Origin: Bimuria novae-zelandiae CBS 107.79
Taxonomy: Eukaryota; Ascomycota; Dothideomycetes; Pleosporales; Didymosphaeriaceae
Length of the DNA: 64,000 nucleotides
Direction: 5' to 3'
Assembly: GCA_010015655.1 (NCBI GenBank)
Contig: ML976669.1
Coordinates: forward strand, 746,230-810,229
Shown piece after piece: positions 23,601 through 35,014 of the stretch. Below the pieces are notes generated by a model that ran no database searches, was not told the DNA's origin, and saw only the letters and a program-made list of their open reading frames with translations. Each line of letters opens with the position of its first letter. Positions within the stretch are counted from its first letter, which is position 1. The position numbers were made by a program, and so were the translations under genes.

Positions 23601-25328
23601 TCTTATCCTTGCATATAATAACGTTTAAAATATTATTAAAGTATACTCTAAGCTAGTTAGCGTCTAGTAGTAATAGCAGGAATAGTATTAAGGTATTTAA
23701 AATATAGTAAGTAATTAGACTAATTAAATTCTTAATTCGTATAGTACTAAGTAACTCTTTTAGTATTTAACCTCTAAAGCTAATATCTACGTAGCTAGGT
23801 ATCTAATTAATTTCTATACGTAGGTTCTCCCGTACGTACGCCTTAAGCTAAGACTTACTAATAGTAGAGATCTTTACTACACCTATATCTTAGAGTTTGC
23901 CTTAGTATACTATATAGTATTAGTTATTAAGGATAAACTACTTAGCGTACTCCTTAGGTTTAATATTATAGATATTCTCTCTAGTCGCACGGTGTAGGTA
24001 GGTAGTAAAGATAAGGTAATTAATAGCTTATTTTACGTTTTTAACTTCTTAATTTATTTTTTTAAGATTATATAAATTATCTTCTTCCTTAGGGTATTCT
24101 TTAAATTTTTAAATATACGAGGTAATAGCTTCGCGTAATAAGGTCTTATTATAGAATCTTTTATATAAGGATATGTACTAGTTCTTCGCGCGCGTACGGT
24201 TATTATAAAGATAATTTAATAACTTGCATCTTTCCTTATAGTAGACAAAGCATTTCTTTATCTGGATACGATTGTCCCTAGAGCGTAACCTAAATCCTAG
24301 TAAAGACCTTCCACGTCCTCTTTCGCAGGATAAGAAGCTCCTTTCTTTCCATGTAGAGTTATATTAGTAATTAGTGTAGTATATATTAAATAGTTCCTAG
24401 AAGTATTAGTTAGCTCTATAGTCTATAGTAACTTAAAGTACTATTTATAGGTTACTAAATAAAGCTTTGCACGAAGGTTTAATAGTAAATATAATATACT
24501 TTAGTTCTAGCTATCCTTAATAGGCTTATATAATAGTAGTATAAAGTGTAGCGTCCTTTTTAAAGCCTAGTTTTATTGCTTTTTAAGCAAGCGTAAGCTT
24601 ATTAATTATTATTTTTAAACTTTTATATATACTTTTATTAAAATTCTCTTATTAGCATCGTGCGAAGGTTATTATTATCTAGTTAGTTTAGTATTAACTA
24701 TAATTTATATTTATATTAAAATAGTTGCTTAAAGCTTTATATAGGTACTTCTAGGTATGTCTCGGTCCTATATTATGCAGGTAGTACATGTTCGCATGGC
24801 CTTTTAAGATGTCTAGAAAGATGTCTGCGTACTAGGTTTCCTAGATATCCAATCGTTAGCAGAGATCTATAAAGATTCTAGTCTTATCTATAAGGATATT
24901 ATATAATTAATTAGTATAGTTATTATCCTTCTTCTATACCTTTTAAAATTATATAATCTTATCTACTAGAAGTCTCTTATTAACTAATTCCCTAGTAGGT
25001 AGTAGTTCGTACGGGCTGCAACATTATAGGTATTAGACTAAGGTTACTTATAGTAGCGCGTACACTGCAATAGGCGGTGGTGCGTATAATTAGGGATATA
25101 GGGCAGGCGCTAGATAGAATAATATAAGTTATCTATATAGTAACTATTATAGCGCTAGTTAAGGTGCTAGAGCAGGTAATTCTAGTACCTTTAGGATAGT
25201 TAGTAGTATTACGTTTAGTCTACTTCTATGCAGAGCCTTATATTGCGATAAAGGTTACGTATAGATCTTTTTAGGTGTAATAGCTTTCCCTTGCAGCGCA
25301 TTATATAGCTTTATAGTTATTATTACGC

Positions 25329-25523
25329 TATATAGTATATATAGCGTACAAAGTAATAGGGAGGGTAACTAGTTCGTGTAATTACTCTATCTCTCTATTG
25401 TACGAACGAAGGTGGCGATATTTTAGGAGGCGAGCTACGCACGGATATTACATAAGACAACCACGTGATCACGTGTTGGGCCTTGTAGAATACCCTTCGC
25501 CGTATCGCCCCTGCGTACGGACA
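25329..25523 (-). repeat. Copia LTR (5' LTR in element orientation)
   Basis: Pairs with 20499-20694. Its plus-strand left edge (TATATAGTATATATAGCG) is the transition-mutated form of TGTACGGTGTGCACAGCG. Confidence 0.75.
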
Positions 25524-25610
25524 AAATTAAATATAAAATATAACATTTTCTTACGCGTACGCTCTTTAGCTTACGCTAATATCTTCTTATTTTTTAAAAA
25601 ATAAGAAATA

Positions 25611-27710
25611 CTGTGTCCATGCGCGTGATGCGCGGATTCGCGTGATGCGCGGGGAACACCAAAACACCCTACTTTCAACACGCGACAACTCCATCAATAT
25701 GGATCCAATTCAAGCTGCGATTGATGATATTGAATCACTAAAGCCAGGCGAAACTTTCTCCTATTCAAAAACTGCGGCTAAATATGGTGTTGTACGGTCT
25801 ACATTGATCCGAAGGCATCGAGGGATAACGCGCCCTACACAAGTCAAGAACTCCAGCCAGCAAAAGCTCACCCCACAACAAGAGCAGGAGCTTGTACGAT
25901 ATATCAAAAGACTTACAGAGAGACACACACCTCCTACTAGAGAGATGATACGGAACTTTGCCTCTGCAATAGCGAAAGAGCCAGTCAGCGAGAGCTGGGT
26001 TACGCGCTTCATCAGCCGACACAGCATTCATCTTATCTCACAATGGACCGTCGGGATGGACAGCAATCGCCACAAAGCTGATTCAGTGGATAAATATCGC
26101 TACTACTTCAACATCCTACACAGCAAGATGGATCAATATCACATAGATCCTCGTCATATCTACAATATGGATGAGAAAGGCTGCCTGATCGGTATCGTCG
26201 GTAGATCAAAGAGGATATTCAGCAGACGAATGTGGGAGAAGAGGGAGGTTAGGGCATCACTCCAGGATGGCAATCGTGCGTGGATCACGATCCTGGCATG
26301 TATCTGCGCTGATGGATCAGCTCTGCCACCAAGCCTCATCTATGAGGCTGCCAACAAGGGCATCCAATCAAGTTGGGTAGAAGATATTAAGGCAGGATAT
26401 CATGAAGTCTTTATCACCTCATCACCCTCTGGCTGGACAAACAACGATATCGGGCTTGCCTGGCTTGAGCAGGTGTTCGATCGCTGTACAAAAGAGAAGG
26501 CTCGACGATCATATCGACTTTTAATTGTGGACGGCCACGGATCTCATGTTACCATGGACTTTATCGACTACTGTAATCAGAATAGGATCCTGCTTGCTGT
26601 CCTGCCTCCTCATTTAACTCATACGCTTCAGCCCCTTAACGTTGCAATGTTTAAGCCTCTATTAACAGCCTACTCAGCAGAGCTATCACGATACCTTAAT
26701 AGAAGCCAGGGCCTAGCTTCTATCACCAAAGGCGACTTCTTCCCCTTATTCTGGAATGCGTGGAAGGCCTCCTTTAAGGAATCAACTATCCTTAGCTCTT
26801 TTAGAGCAACGGGTATATCACCACCTGATCCCAATCCTATCCTTAATAGGTTCACCCACAATCAAGAATTAGGCGATAGCTCTTCATCAGGGCTCAGCGA
26901 TGATGACTGGAGAAAGATGGATAGGCTCGTACGCTCTGCAGTCAAGGATCAGAGTAGTCAAGATACAAAGAAGCTTCGTCAATCGCTCCACCACCTATCT
27001 GTCCAAAATGAGCTACTCAAGCATGAGATAGATGGGGTTAGGCAGGCACTATCTATCAAGAAGAAGCGCGAAAAGAAAGGCAAGACTCTTAATCTCTAAC
27101 AGCGTCAAGAGTATCATGGCGGATCAGTCTTATAGTTACTAGTAAAGGTGAGGGAGGCACGCGTACGTTAATCTATTAAGGAGCAGGAGGATAAGCAGCA
27201 GCAGCTTTAAAAAGCAAAGATAGCAGAGCTGAAGAAGGCAACTAAGCTATACAAGGAGAAAATGTAGCAGGAAAAGCGTGCTGCGCAAGAGGCAGCTAAG
27301 AAGGAGAAGGAGAAGGAGAGGGCTAAGAAGGTAGCTCAGCGCGCTGGCCAGAAGTCTGCCCGCGATGCAGAAAAAGCTCTACAATTATCCTAAAAGGGTA
27401 AAAGAAAGGCCTCTCAGCCATCTCTACAGAGCAGAAAGCGTCAGAAACGTGTGGTTGATGCTGCAGATGTTGGGGAGGCCTCAAAGGGCGCATCCGCTGC
27501 CTCAACCAAATCTACACGCAGCGGCCGCAACATCAAGCTTCCAGATAGATTTAAATAGTGCAAATAAATCGCAGCTACCAACTTACTATCCGACCAGAAA
27601 ATCTCGTGATAATATTGATCGTGGGTGGTTCTATAGCCTCGTTTTCAATAAAGCGATTATGGTGTTCCCCGCGCATCACGCGAATCCGCGCATCAAGCGC
27701 ACGGACACAG
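25611..27710 (+). mobile_element. Fot1/pogo element with long GC-rich terminal repeats
   Basis: The terminal inverted repeats are about 50 bp with two mismatches, starting CTGTGTCCATGCGCGTGATG and ending with the inverse. Each end also holds a doubled sub-repeat GCGTGATGCGCGG. TA is duplicated at 25609-25610 and 27711-27712. The interior is GC-normal except for 27100-27560. It is the best preserved of the five Fot1-type copies in the window. Confidence 0.9.
25699..27558 (+). pseudogene. Fot1-type DDD transposase, catalytic Asp lost, C-terminus broken
   Basis: The frame is open from 25642, and MDPIQAAIDDIESLKPGETF (25699) is the likely start, by homology to the other copies. Residues 1-45 form a psq-type helix-turn-helix, about 60-120 a CENP-B-type DNA-binding domain, and about 150-400 the DDD core. 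The first Asp is in YNMDEKGCL, the second in VDGHGSH. The third, normally QPLDV, reads QPLNV (AAC at 26638-26640). TAA at 27097-27099 stops the frame, yet a Lys/Glu-rich coiled tail and a GRNIKLP terminus continue in the same frame through several stops to 27558. Excision activity is unlikely. Confidence 0.85.
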
Positions 27711-27712
27711 TA

Positions 27713-29530
27713 ACAGTAGCTAATTTTTTCTTATCCTTTTAACTTTCTTCTTATACTCCTCTCGTGTCTTATCTAAAGACGCCTAAGACATATTAACGCA
27801 TGGTTAGCTAAGGCGAATACACTTAGTATACTTTAAACCTAACTTAGGTATAACGTAGCACTCTTAACCTTTATATTTATACTTAAAATAAGGATACTTA
27901 GTAATAAAATTAGCCTAAAGAATTGTGTTATATAAATAGAGTTTATAGGTAGTAGAATTAGGAAGCATAGTAACTAATATTATACTTATAAATATAAGAG
28001 CGGGTCACGCTTATATAAGAAAAAAAAACTAACACGCAATTTAAGGACAAATCTTAGAAGGAAGGAGATAATATTAAGATCTAAAATTTAAAAAAGGCTA
28101 TGCTAGTTTTATATTTAATCCCTTATATTATTCGCCAGGAATAACTAGTTATTAGCGACTACGCCATAGGGCTCTAAGTCACGTAACTACTCTTTAAAGA
28201 GCGCTTGTCTGTGAGCGCTCGCTAGAGAGCACTCTGCAGAGAGCGCTCGTCAACGAGCAGGAATTAGTCATGTATATAGGAACGCTAAGTATAGCTCTTT
28301 CATACTTATGTTTAACCTAAGTTATTAATCTATTATTTAAATTATACTTAGGCTTTAATTAATTTGTTTATAACAGCGTACTATCTTTAATACTAATTAC
28401 CTTATTAATATGCGCAAGCTATTAATACTCTCTTTCTTATCCTACTAGTACTCCTGCCTAAGAATTAACCCTAGTTTCCTTTAGGATCAGCTAAATGCTA
28501 AGGAGTAGGGGAGTTATTTAATAAACTGTAAGAGGACAGGTTAGGCAGATAGTGTAGTAATAAGATAGAGACCAAAGGGTTTATATTCGATATATAATAG
28601 AAGAAGCGAATTGCTACCAAGCCTCCGCTTGGATAGCGTTAGCTATATACCTAGAGTCACCTGATCCTGCCGAGTCAGGTCCTCAGTCAGTCACATATAC
28701 CCATGGTGTGACATAAACTAAAGGGCTAGTCTAATAAAGAATCCTAGTAAAAGGGGATACATAATAAGTCTAATAAGGGTCTAATATATAGTAGTATTAG
28801 AAAAACAATTTTGAAGTCTAAAGTAGAACTAAATTAAATTAGTATTAGGGAAACATGTTAAATCGCATAGCTTTCATAAGTTGATAACTAAATGGCTGTG
28901 TCACAGCTATCCCTTAGGGGTTTAACATAGTTCTTTAGTTAATTTTACACTATTTTAAGCTTATTCGTACGCAATATAAAGCGTTTACCTTAATTTATAC
29001 TTATAGGGCCTTTATATCTAATACCAAGTAGTCTATTAATTATATTTTTTATAGTACTAGGGCGTAAATTCTTATAAATTAAGAACAAGGATATATTAAC
29101 TAAGTGTCTACTCTTTCGTAATAGTAAATAGGCCTATATTATGATAGATGTTTGCTCTATTTTAATTTCTATTACATTAATTAGTAAGGGTAAACTTTAA
29201 AATATTATACGCGTCGGCGGTGCGTGGCAGGCTTAAATTTTTTTTAATAGGCTTAAAGAACAAAATTAATTTCACCTACTTTATTAAATAATAACGCGTT
29301 ATAATATGAAGGCATTATTAGAAAAGTGTAGTAGTAATAATCTTAGTAAAACTAACTAGCTTAGTGGTCTGACTAGCTCGGTGGTCCAATACGTTACTAG
29401 TTTAAGTTACTTATAAACAACTAAAATAATTTATATAAATATAGGATTCTATACTAGAGTCGATAAGCAGTAATAATGGCATATAATATATATACTAGCT
29501 AATAGTGTTGGTGCTTAAAATATAGTGGAA
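27713..29530. other. AT-rich degraded sequence
   Basis: No coding frame. RIP-like composition throughout. One GC-richer patch at about 28190-28270 has repeated GAGCGCTCG words, and another at 28640-28710 has AGTCACCTGATCCTGCCGAG. These are probably unrecognised repeat remains. Confidence 0.5.
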
Positions 29531-30965
29531 TATATTAGTTGAGTGGAGCGGAGCTATTTATCTTCTTCACCAACGCACACACACACATACGAGCTTGGGG
29601 GTACATGGCTCAAGGAAGGCTGAGAACAAAATCGAACACAAGCTTCATTTTGACGTGGCTAAAGCACCACCACTGGCATGGTCAACATACTCCGATGACG
29701 TTGAGCCGTGGACCGACTAGCAGGGTAGAGCCAGTGGCCATGTTCGTAGTACGGTGTATTGCCACGGCCTGTCGCATCTGTTCTTCCGATGCAACATTGT
29801 TCTAGGTTTAACATGTTAAGCTCTTACTTTGGATCAAGCGCTGTCCACAGTTGTACTAGAAAAGCCATCAATGTACCCCTTCGTTTCTACGGCGTCTCTC
29901 TGTTTCAGTCGCATGATCTATTCAGGTCGTTGAAGACGATAAAAGAAAAGCCTGATCAATGCACAAAGGCAGTGTGTTCCAATCGTCGTTCCGCTCCACT
30001 CAGCCTTCGAGACGTCTTCGGCGATACTTGCATTTTTGCCAACTTCTCAGTATTACTCCGGTGGCCTGTCCCGTCTCCCTCGTAACGATGAGCGCTGGCT
30101 ATACTGTACAATACAAGTACGTTAGCAATCGGTGTTTAGCTCTTGCATTATCGATCCCAGGGTTATTTGTCACGTTTACCTTTGTAGCCCATTTCTACTA
30201 CCTTCATGCGAGAGCCCGGCAAGCATAGATTCGAGCGTGAGGTACTAGACCATTGCTTCGACCGTCTAGGCCAGCAGTCACGTTGCAGCCATCTTCACAT
30301 TGTACAGCACATAGCATGTTTCCTAGTGCTTCCATACTGACGTTGAGGAGACTCATTTGCAGATTCACCTCGGCCCGCCTCGTTTGACACCTCAGGTCAG
30401 CGGTGGGATTGGGCCTACCCGCCCTTTTTTGCCCTCCTTGGCCAAGCCTTTGCACCTACGGTGCTGCGCAGCCTTACTCAACGTATATATATATGGAGAT
30501 TGTTCCTTTGCCTCTTACTCAATAGTTTCTACATGCGCACGTCGCGTTGCTATATCACGAGAGGCGAGGATAGGGTGGTTCAGGCAGCAACTGCGCCCAG
30601 AGACAACCGCTACATGCGTCTCTATGTTATACTTCTCGGGATAAGGAGATATATCTAAACTCGCCGCCGTCAAAATATTTCCTACGCGGCTTCTGCGTTC
30701 GATACCTGGGCTTACCTCGCACCTGCCCTTCATTACTCATGGCATGCGGCTGCGGCTCTACGCAGGTGCGCCTTCCGTTTGCTCGAGCAGCGACTGCCAC
30801 CTTCACGGGCGCCGACGTCACTCTCAGCATAAAGGGCATCGTCTCGCAACAAACCTCCAAGTCCGCAACATCCCACTCAACCCGTCCGCTCGCCTGTCTT
30901 CACAGCTCACAGCGACTGTACAGCAACCCCGGGATACCTCTGCCCCTTATATCGAGCCTCTCAGC
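29531..30965. other. Left edge of the gene island, no supported gene
   Basis: Composition returns to normal near 29540. Many short open frames overlap on both strands without domains. The last 200 bases are pyrimidine-rich and are probably the promoter and 5' leader of the SMP-domain gene at 30966. Confidence 0.45.
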
Positions 30966-32111
30966 ATGTCTTCGTCGCCCGAAGAGCTGAAGAACACCGT
31001 AAGTTATCATGCTCTCTTTCTGTGCGCCCATGGAAATGTCGGTCGAGCGAAGGCTTGCTGATAGGCTTCGCGAAGCTTACTGCGGCTTGCATGGTTGACG
31101 GTCTCTTCATTTACATGGAATATCAGCCTGAATCTTGTTCCCAGCGTCGGTGGCGACCTCACTCACATTTTTTCAAGGTCCTTAAGAAGTTGCGGACTGA
31201 TCCGCTCAGCATCACCACCGAGGATGCCCGTCGCCTGAGTGAGCAAGTCGAAGTGACAGACCAACGCTCCGCAAAGATCGTCTCGGCCGTTGAGTCACTG
31301 GCCATAGTCAGCGACGACATCAAGCAGTTCGACCCGGAGTTGGGCACCACGCCCTTCCACCACAATCCTGACCATGTTCAGTCCGCTCTTGTCAACGACT
31401 TGAACGCGGCCGTGGACCTCAATCCTCAGTTTGTCACCGCGGATACCCTCAAGATGACCCAGATCATTGTCACCAGTAAGTCCTGTTGTGTTACCCCAGG
31501 GTAAATGTCCCGCTGTGTTGACTGAGGGTGGATGTCCCGTTGTGTTACTCCAGGGTGGATGGAAATTTTTGACTGACTGTCGGACAGAGATGCAACGCGC
31601 CCTTGGTCAGAACAATGCCCCTCACCCTGAGTTGGAGGCTGAGCTCCAGGCGGAAATCGCTAAGGTCGAACCCAAGATTGAGCAAGGCACCGTCACCAAG
31701 GCGGAAGCCGACCATCTCCATTCCCTCGAAGCTCGTGCTCACGGCCACACCGAGAAAGGCGGCGTGGCTGCCCACGCTCAGTCGGTCGCTGCGAAACGGG
31801 AGCGTACCCTGTCTCTGGAGGTCGGCGGCATTGCACCCAAGATCGAGCAAGGCACCATCAGCAACGATGAGGCCAGTCATCTGCAGTCGCTCGAGGCCCG
31901 TATCCATGGACACACCGAGAAAGGTGGCCCCGCCGCTCATGCCCAGTCGGTCGCTGCGAAGCGCGAGCGAAAGCGAAGTGGGACCCTCAGCGACAACACG
32001 AACGAAAGCGCTCCGAAGGCTCGCGACAACTCCGAGGTTTCAAAGAGCACGCCTGCCGTTCATATTTCCGTCAAGGAGAACCAGGTTGAGTCCTACCAGG
32101 CAACTGTATAA
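30966..32111 (+). CDS. SMP (seed maturation protein)-domain protein, three exons
   Basis: Exons 30966-30998, 31178-31475 and 31588-32111 join in frame to give 284 residues. Introns are 179 bp (GTAAGT...TTTCAAG) and 112 bp (GTAAGT...GGACAG). The N-terminal region (about 15-50) has the ITTEDARRLS...SAKIVSAVESLA pattern of SMP/LEA proteins. Two near-identical tandem units follow at about 140-183 and 195-238, each with KIEQGT, an HL-SLEAR-HGHTEKGG core and AHAQSVAAKRER. The tail is charged, with KRER/RKR clusters. SMP-type LEA proteins are linked to desiccation and stress tolerance, and many fungi carry such hypothetical proteins; the role here is inferred. No signal peptide. Intron 2 contains an unusual short tandem repeat. 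Confidence 0.85.
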
Positions 32112-32260
32112 CTGGGTCGCCCCACTGTGGGAGCTTTGGGGTATATTTGCACGCATATGGCCAAGTCATCGGCGTGCTCGGGCGTCTTGGGAGGTTACTT
32201 TGGCATGCATATTTAGCACAGTGTATTAGTAGAAATATGACACGATGATCATGCAACAGT

Positions 32261-32309
32261 ACCTGCGTTGATTCAGGATGAACAATACCTGTGTTGATTC
32301 AGGATGCAC
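32261..32309 (+). repeat. Two tandem 26 bp units downstream of the SMP gene
   Basis: ACCTGCGTTGATTCAGGATG followed by AACAAT, then ACCTGTGTTGATTCAGGATG. The TGTGTTGATTCAGGATG core resembles the central motif of the 105 bp foldback element. Confidence 0.7.
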
Positions 32310-32431
32310 TATAGTGATACGGAGGTCAAGTGTAGGACTTCGTTCTACATAGTGTCTCGTTCAATCGTGTATGCACATACCCATCCCATCCCATCCCATC
32401 CAGTACGTCAACAGACTTCTATCCAGGTGCG

Positions 32432-32535
32432 GATTCGTGTAAAGGTGAAAGTGGGCCACAAGGACCCCAATCAATCGCTGATGTGTTACCCCAGGATGAA
32501 CAATGCAATGGCCAAATTTCAGCTTTACGCGAGAG
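32432..32535 (+). mobile_element. Foldback MITE, copy B, beside the RanGAP stop codon
   Basis: 104 bp. The left arm starts GATTCGTGTAAAGGTGAAAG. The right arm, inverted, starts CTCTCGCGTAAAGCTGAAAT; 20 of 28 arm positions pair. The loop holds TGTGTTACCCCAGGATGAAC. The flanks GTGCG (32427-32431) and GTGCA (32536-32540) are a 5 bp target duplication with one transition. The right half matches the inverse of copy A (55531-55635) over more than 50 bp. The duplication ends 3 bp from the RanGAP stop codon. Confidence 0.8.
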
Positions 32536-32543
32536 GTGCATTC

Positions 32544-33882
32544 CTAATTCGGCTTGATGTCCGTCTTTGCTAGCGCGTCCGCGAGAGCGTCGACGTCCTT
32601 GTCCGACTTCTGCGCCACGTTCGCTTCTTCAGCCTGCTGGTCGGCGATGATGTCCCGTGCGGCTCTCTCCTGGGCGTCGACGCCTTCGTTTTCCGCACCA
32701 CTACCAGCCTTGGCCTCATCTTCGTCCTCCTTGTCCTCCTCGTCGGACTCAAGCTCGTCCAGGTCGCCGAGCCCCCAGTTCTCGTCGTCCTCGTCCTCCA
32801 CGCCAGCTGCCTTCCTGCGCTTACCGAGCTCTTCGCGTAGCTTCTCGATGGACGGGTCTTCTGCGTCGAATTTGTTGCCGTTGAGCTCGACGCGGCGGAG
32901 CGCAGGAAGATGAGGTAGCGCCTCGGCGAGCCCAGCAACGCCCTTCGCGTTGATCTCGTTGTACTCCAGACGCAAGATCTCGAGCTTCGGATTCTTCCCC
33001 TTCTGCAGCGCAGACAAGAACGCAATACCACCCCGGCCTTTGAGCAGGCAGTCTCCCATACCGAGATCCTTAATCTCAGGCCAGTTGCCCACCACATTAG
33101 CAAGGGCCTTGGCGCCCACAGCCATGAACGTGTTATCTTGAAAATCCAGGGTCTCAATCTTGGTCGAGTGCACGAAACCGTGATTGAGGATATGCGTGAT
33201 GCCCTCCGGGCGGATCCCGTTCTGCACCATCTTGACCTCCTTTATGCCCGTGTGTGCGGCGTAAGCCTTAGCCCAGGCTGCCATGCTGCCGTTCTCGAGG
33301 CGGTTGCGCCCGCAGATGACGGTCTCGAGATTTGGCACGTCCTTTCCTTCTTTCCGGGCGGCGGCCTTCTTCTCGGCGAGCGCGGTGAGGGCATCGGCAA
33401 TGAGAACACCAGCGGCGGGACCGAGACCATTGTTGTTGAGGATGAGGTGGCGGAGCGGGACGTGCTGGGAGAGGAAGTCGACGAGCGGCGCTTGGGTGTT
33501 CAGGCCGAATGCGTTATCGGAGAGGTTCACGGTGTAGAGATTCGGTAGCGTCAGGAGCGACGTGAGCAGGGCGGACAGCGCTTGCGGGATCTCGGAGAGA
33601 AGACGGCCGGTGAAGACGTCGGCGAAGTTTGCAACCTAGACGTGGGATGTCAGAGAGGGGCGCGTAGTGATGTGAGGGGTAAACTGTTCATACCTGTAGC
33701 TTCTTCTTGGTCTCGAGTACCTGGGCCAGCGCCTCACTGGCGCCTATTCCCAGAGTGTTTCCCAGGAACCGCACCTCCTCCACATTCTCGTTCTCCTTCA
33801 GCGCCTTGATGTGCGGCTCGATGTCCTCGGCAGTGTCAAGTTTCAGGCTCTTGCCTTCCAGCGAGAAGATCTTGTCGGACAT
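32544..33882 (-). CDS. rna1: Ran GTPase-activating protein (RanGAP/Rna1)
   Basis: RanGAP stimulates GTP hydrolysis by Ran in the cytoplasm and so maintains the gradient that drives nuclear transport. Exons 33882-33694 and 33635-32544 join across a 58 bp intron to give 426 residues, close to yeast Rna1 (407) and fission yeast Rna1 (386). The protein is built of leucine-rich repeats to about residue 335, including NLSDNAFG, LNNNGLGP, GRNRLENGS, QDNTF and RLEYNEI. Arg74 in FTGR falls exactly at the catalytic arginine position of fission yeast Rna1. A long acidic Glu/Asp tail follows, as in the family. It starts at MSDKIFSLEGKSLKL. It is transcribed divergently from COX17, but a Fot1-type element now separates the two. 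Its 3' end carries MITE copy B. Confidence 0.95.
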
Positions 33883-35014
33883 GTTGGTAGTTGTTCTGGT
33901 AGAATATGTGAGGTATGCGACCCAAGGACGTGTACCGAGTTGCCCGAGGAAAGGTCAACGTCGATGGGTCCAAGAATTGTTACAGCGCTTCACAAAGCGG
34001 ACGGCAATCTCGACGTAGAAGCAGAAAGAGTGCGGGCCGGAGGGGCTATGCGAGAACTGTTGTTTTGGTGCGTGGTGGGGTAGGGTACCGTGTCCGTGCA
34101 CCCAATGCACGGAGTCAACCAATGCACGCTCCGAGCCTGTACGGCCACCACAAAAGTAAGGCTATAGAGCCACACACAATAGTTAATATCGTGAGATTTT
34201 TTAATAGGTTAATCTATAGACCTATGCGACAAAGTTTCCTATACAAAGTTACTAATATTTAGTGGCGGTGCGGCCGCTGCGTGTCGTGATAGTTAGGCGT
34301 GGTAGAGGAGGCGTCGCAGGCTTTGGGTGACTACGCGCACCCACAGCACGACGCGCAGGCTTCTGTTTGACAGCAGAAGCTTTTAAGGTTAGACGATTAC
34401 CTCTTTGGGATAATTTGAGAGCTTTTGCAGCGTCGCGAGCCTCCTTATCCTTGCGTCTTTGCTCCTTGCGCGCATCGATGGCTGCTCGCTCCTCTGCCTT
34501 GGCCTGGTCTCTCGCTGCCTTCTCCCTTGCCCGCTGCTCACGCTTCTCTTCTGCAATCTTCTCCTTGTAGAGTTTACTAGCAGCAGCTAACTCTCTCGTC
34601 TCTGCCTTTTTGAGCTCCTCTTCTTGTGTCTCTTGTTCTGCAACAGCCATGCGCGCGCGCGCCTCCCGGAAGGCTCGAGGAGACCACATCATCGCACCTC
34701 CGTGATACTCCTAATGCTGCTGCAGGTCTAATTGCCTATTAGGTTGCTTCTAGCGCTTCCTGTTTTGGTAGAGCTTCTTGCGTAAGCCATCTACTTTAAC
34801 TTAGAGTAATTCTACTTGAGATGAGAGATAGTGGATAGTTTGACCCAGCTTCCGTGCGCCCACACTGCGCGAATCCTTCACCTCTGCCTGAAGTGTGGTG
34901 CAAGCTTTGAGCCAATCCTCTGCAGAATAAGCCGTAGAGCCAGAGGAGACTGATTCTAAGCTGTCAGGGCTTATGTGGCGGAACCTATCGAGTATGACGT
35001 CGGGATTCACTGGG

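Larger units (their letters stand above)
20499..25523 (-). mobile_element. Ty1/copia retrotransposon, RIP-mutated
   Basis: Direct LTRs of 195-196 bp bound about 4.6 kb of AT-rich sequence coding on the minus strand. Clear marks: reverse transcriptase at about 21825-22000 (LRDIT-AYI-STNKLMRTLYARPLKEI with TAA/TAG at Gln positions, then VVQPLYRA), and a Gag zinc-knuckle-like block at about 24230-24300. Gag upstream and RT downstream on the minus strand fit the orientation. No frame is open. A target duplication was not found (GGTTT left, AAATT right). Confidence 0.75.

Noticed and set aside
20494..25528. Target duplication for the copia element
   Set aside because: GGTTT and AAATT do not match, even allowing transitions at every site.
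28190..28270. Repeated GAGCGCTCG words as an inverted-repeat element
   Set aside because: Short, irregular spacing and no target duplication; left as a repeat remnant.
29360..29400. tRNA-like stretch (AGCTCGGTGGTCCAATACG)
   Set aside because: I could not pair acceptor, anticodon and T arms into a cloverleaf.
31545..31940. 131-codon minus-strand frame
   Set aside because: Antisense shadow of the SMP-domain gene repeats.
33138..33548. 136-codon plus-strand frame
   Set aside because: Antisense shadow of RanGAP.
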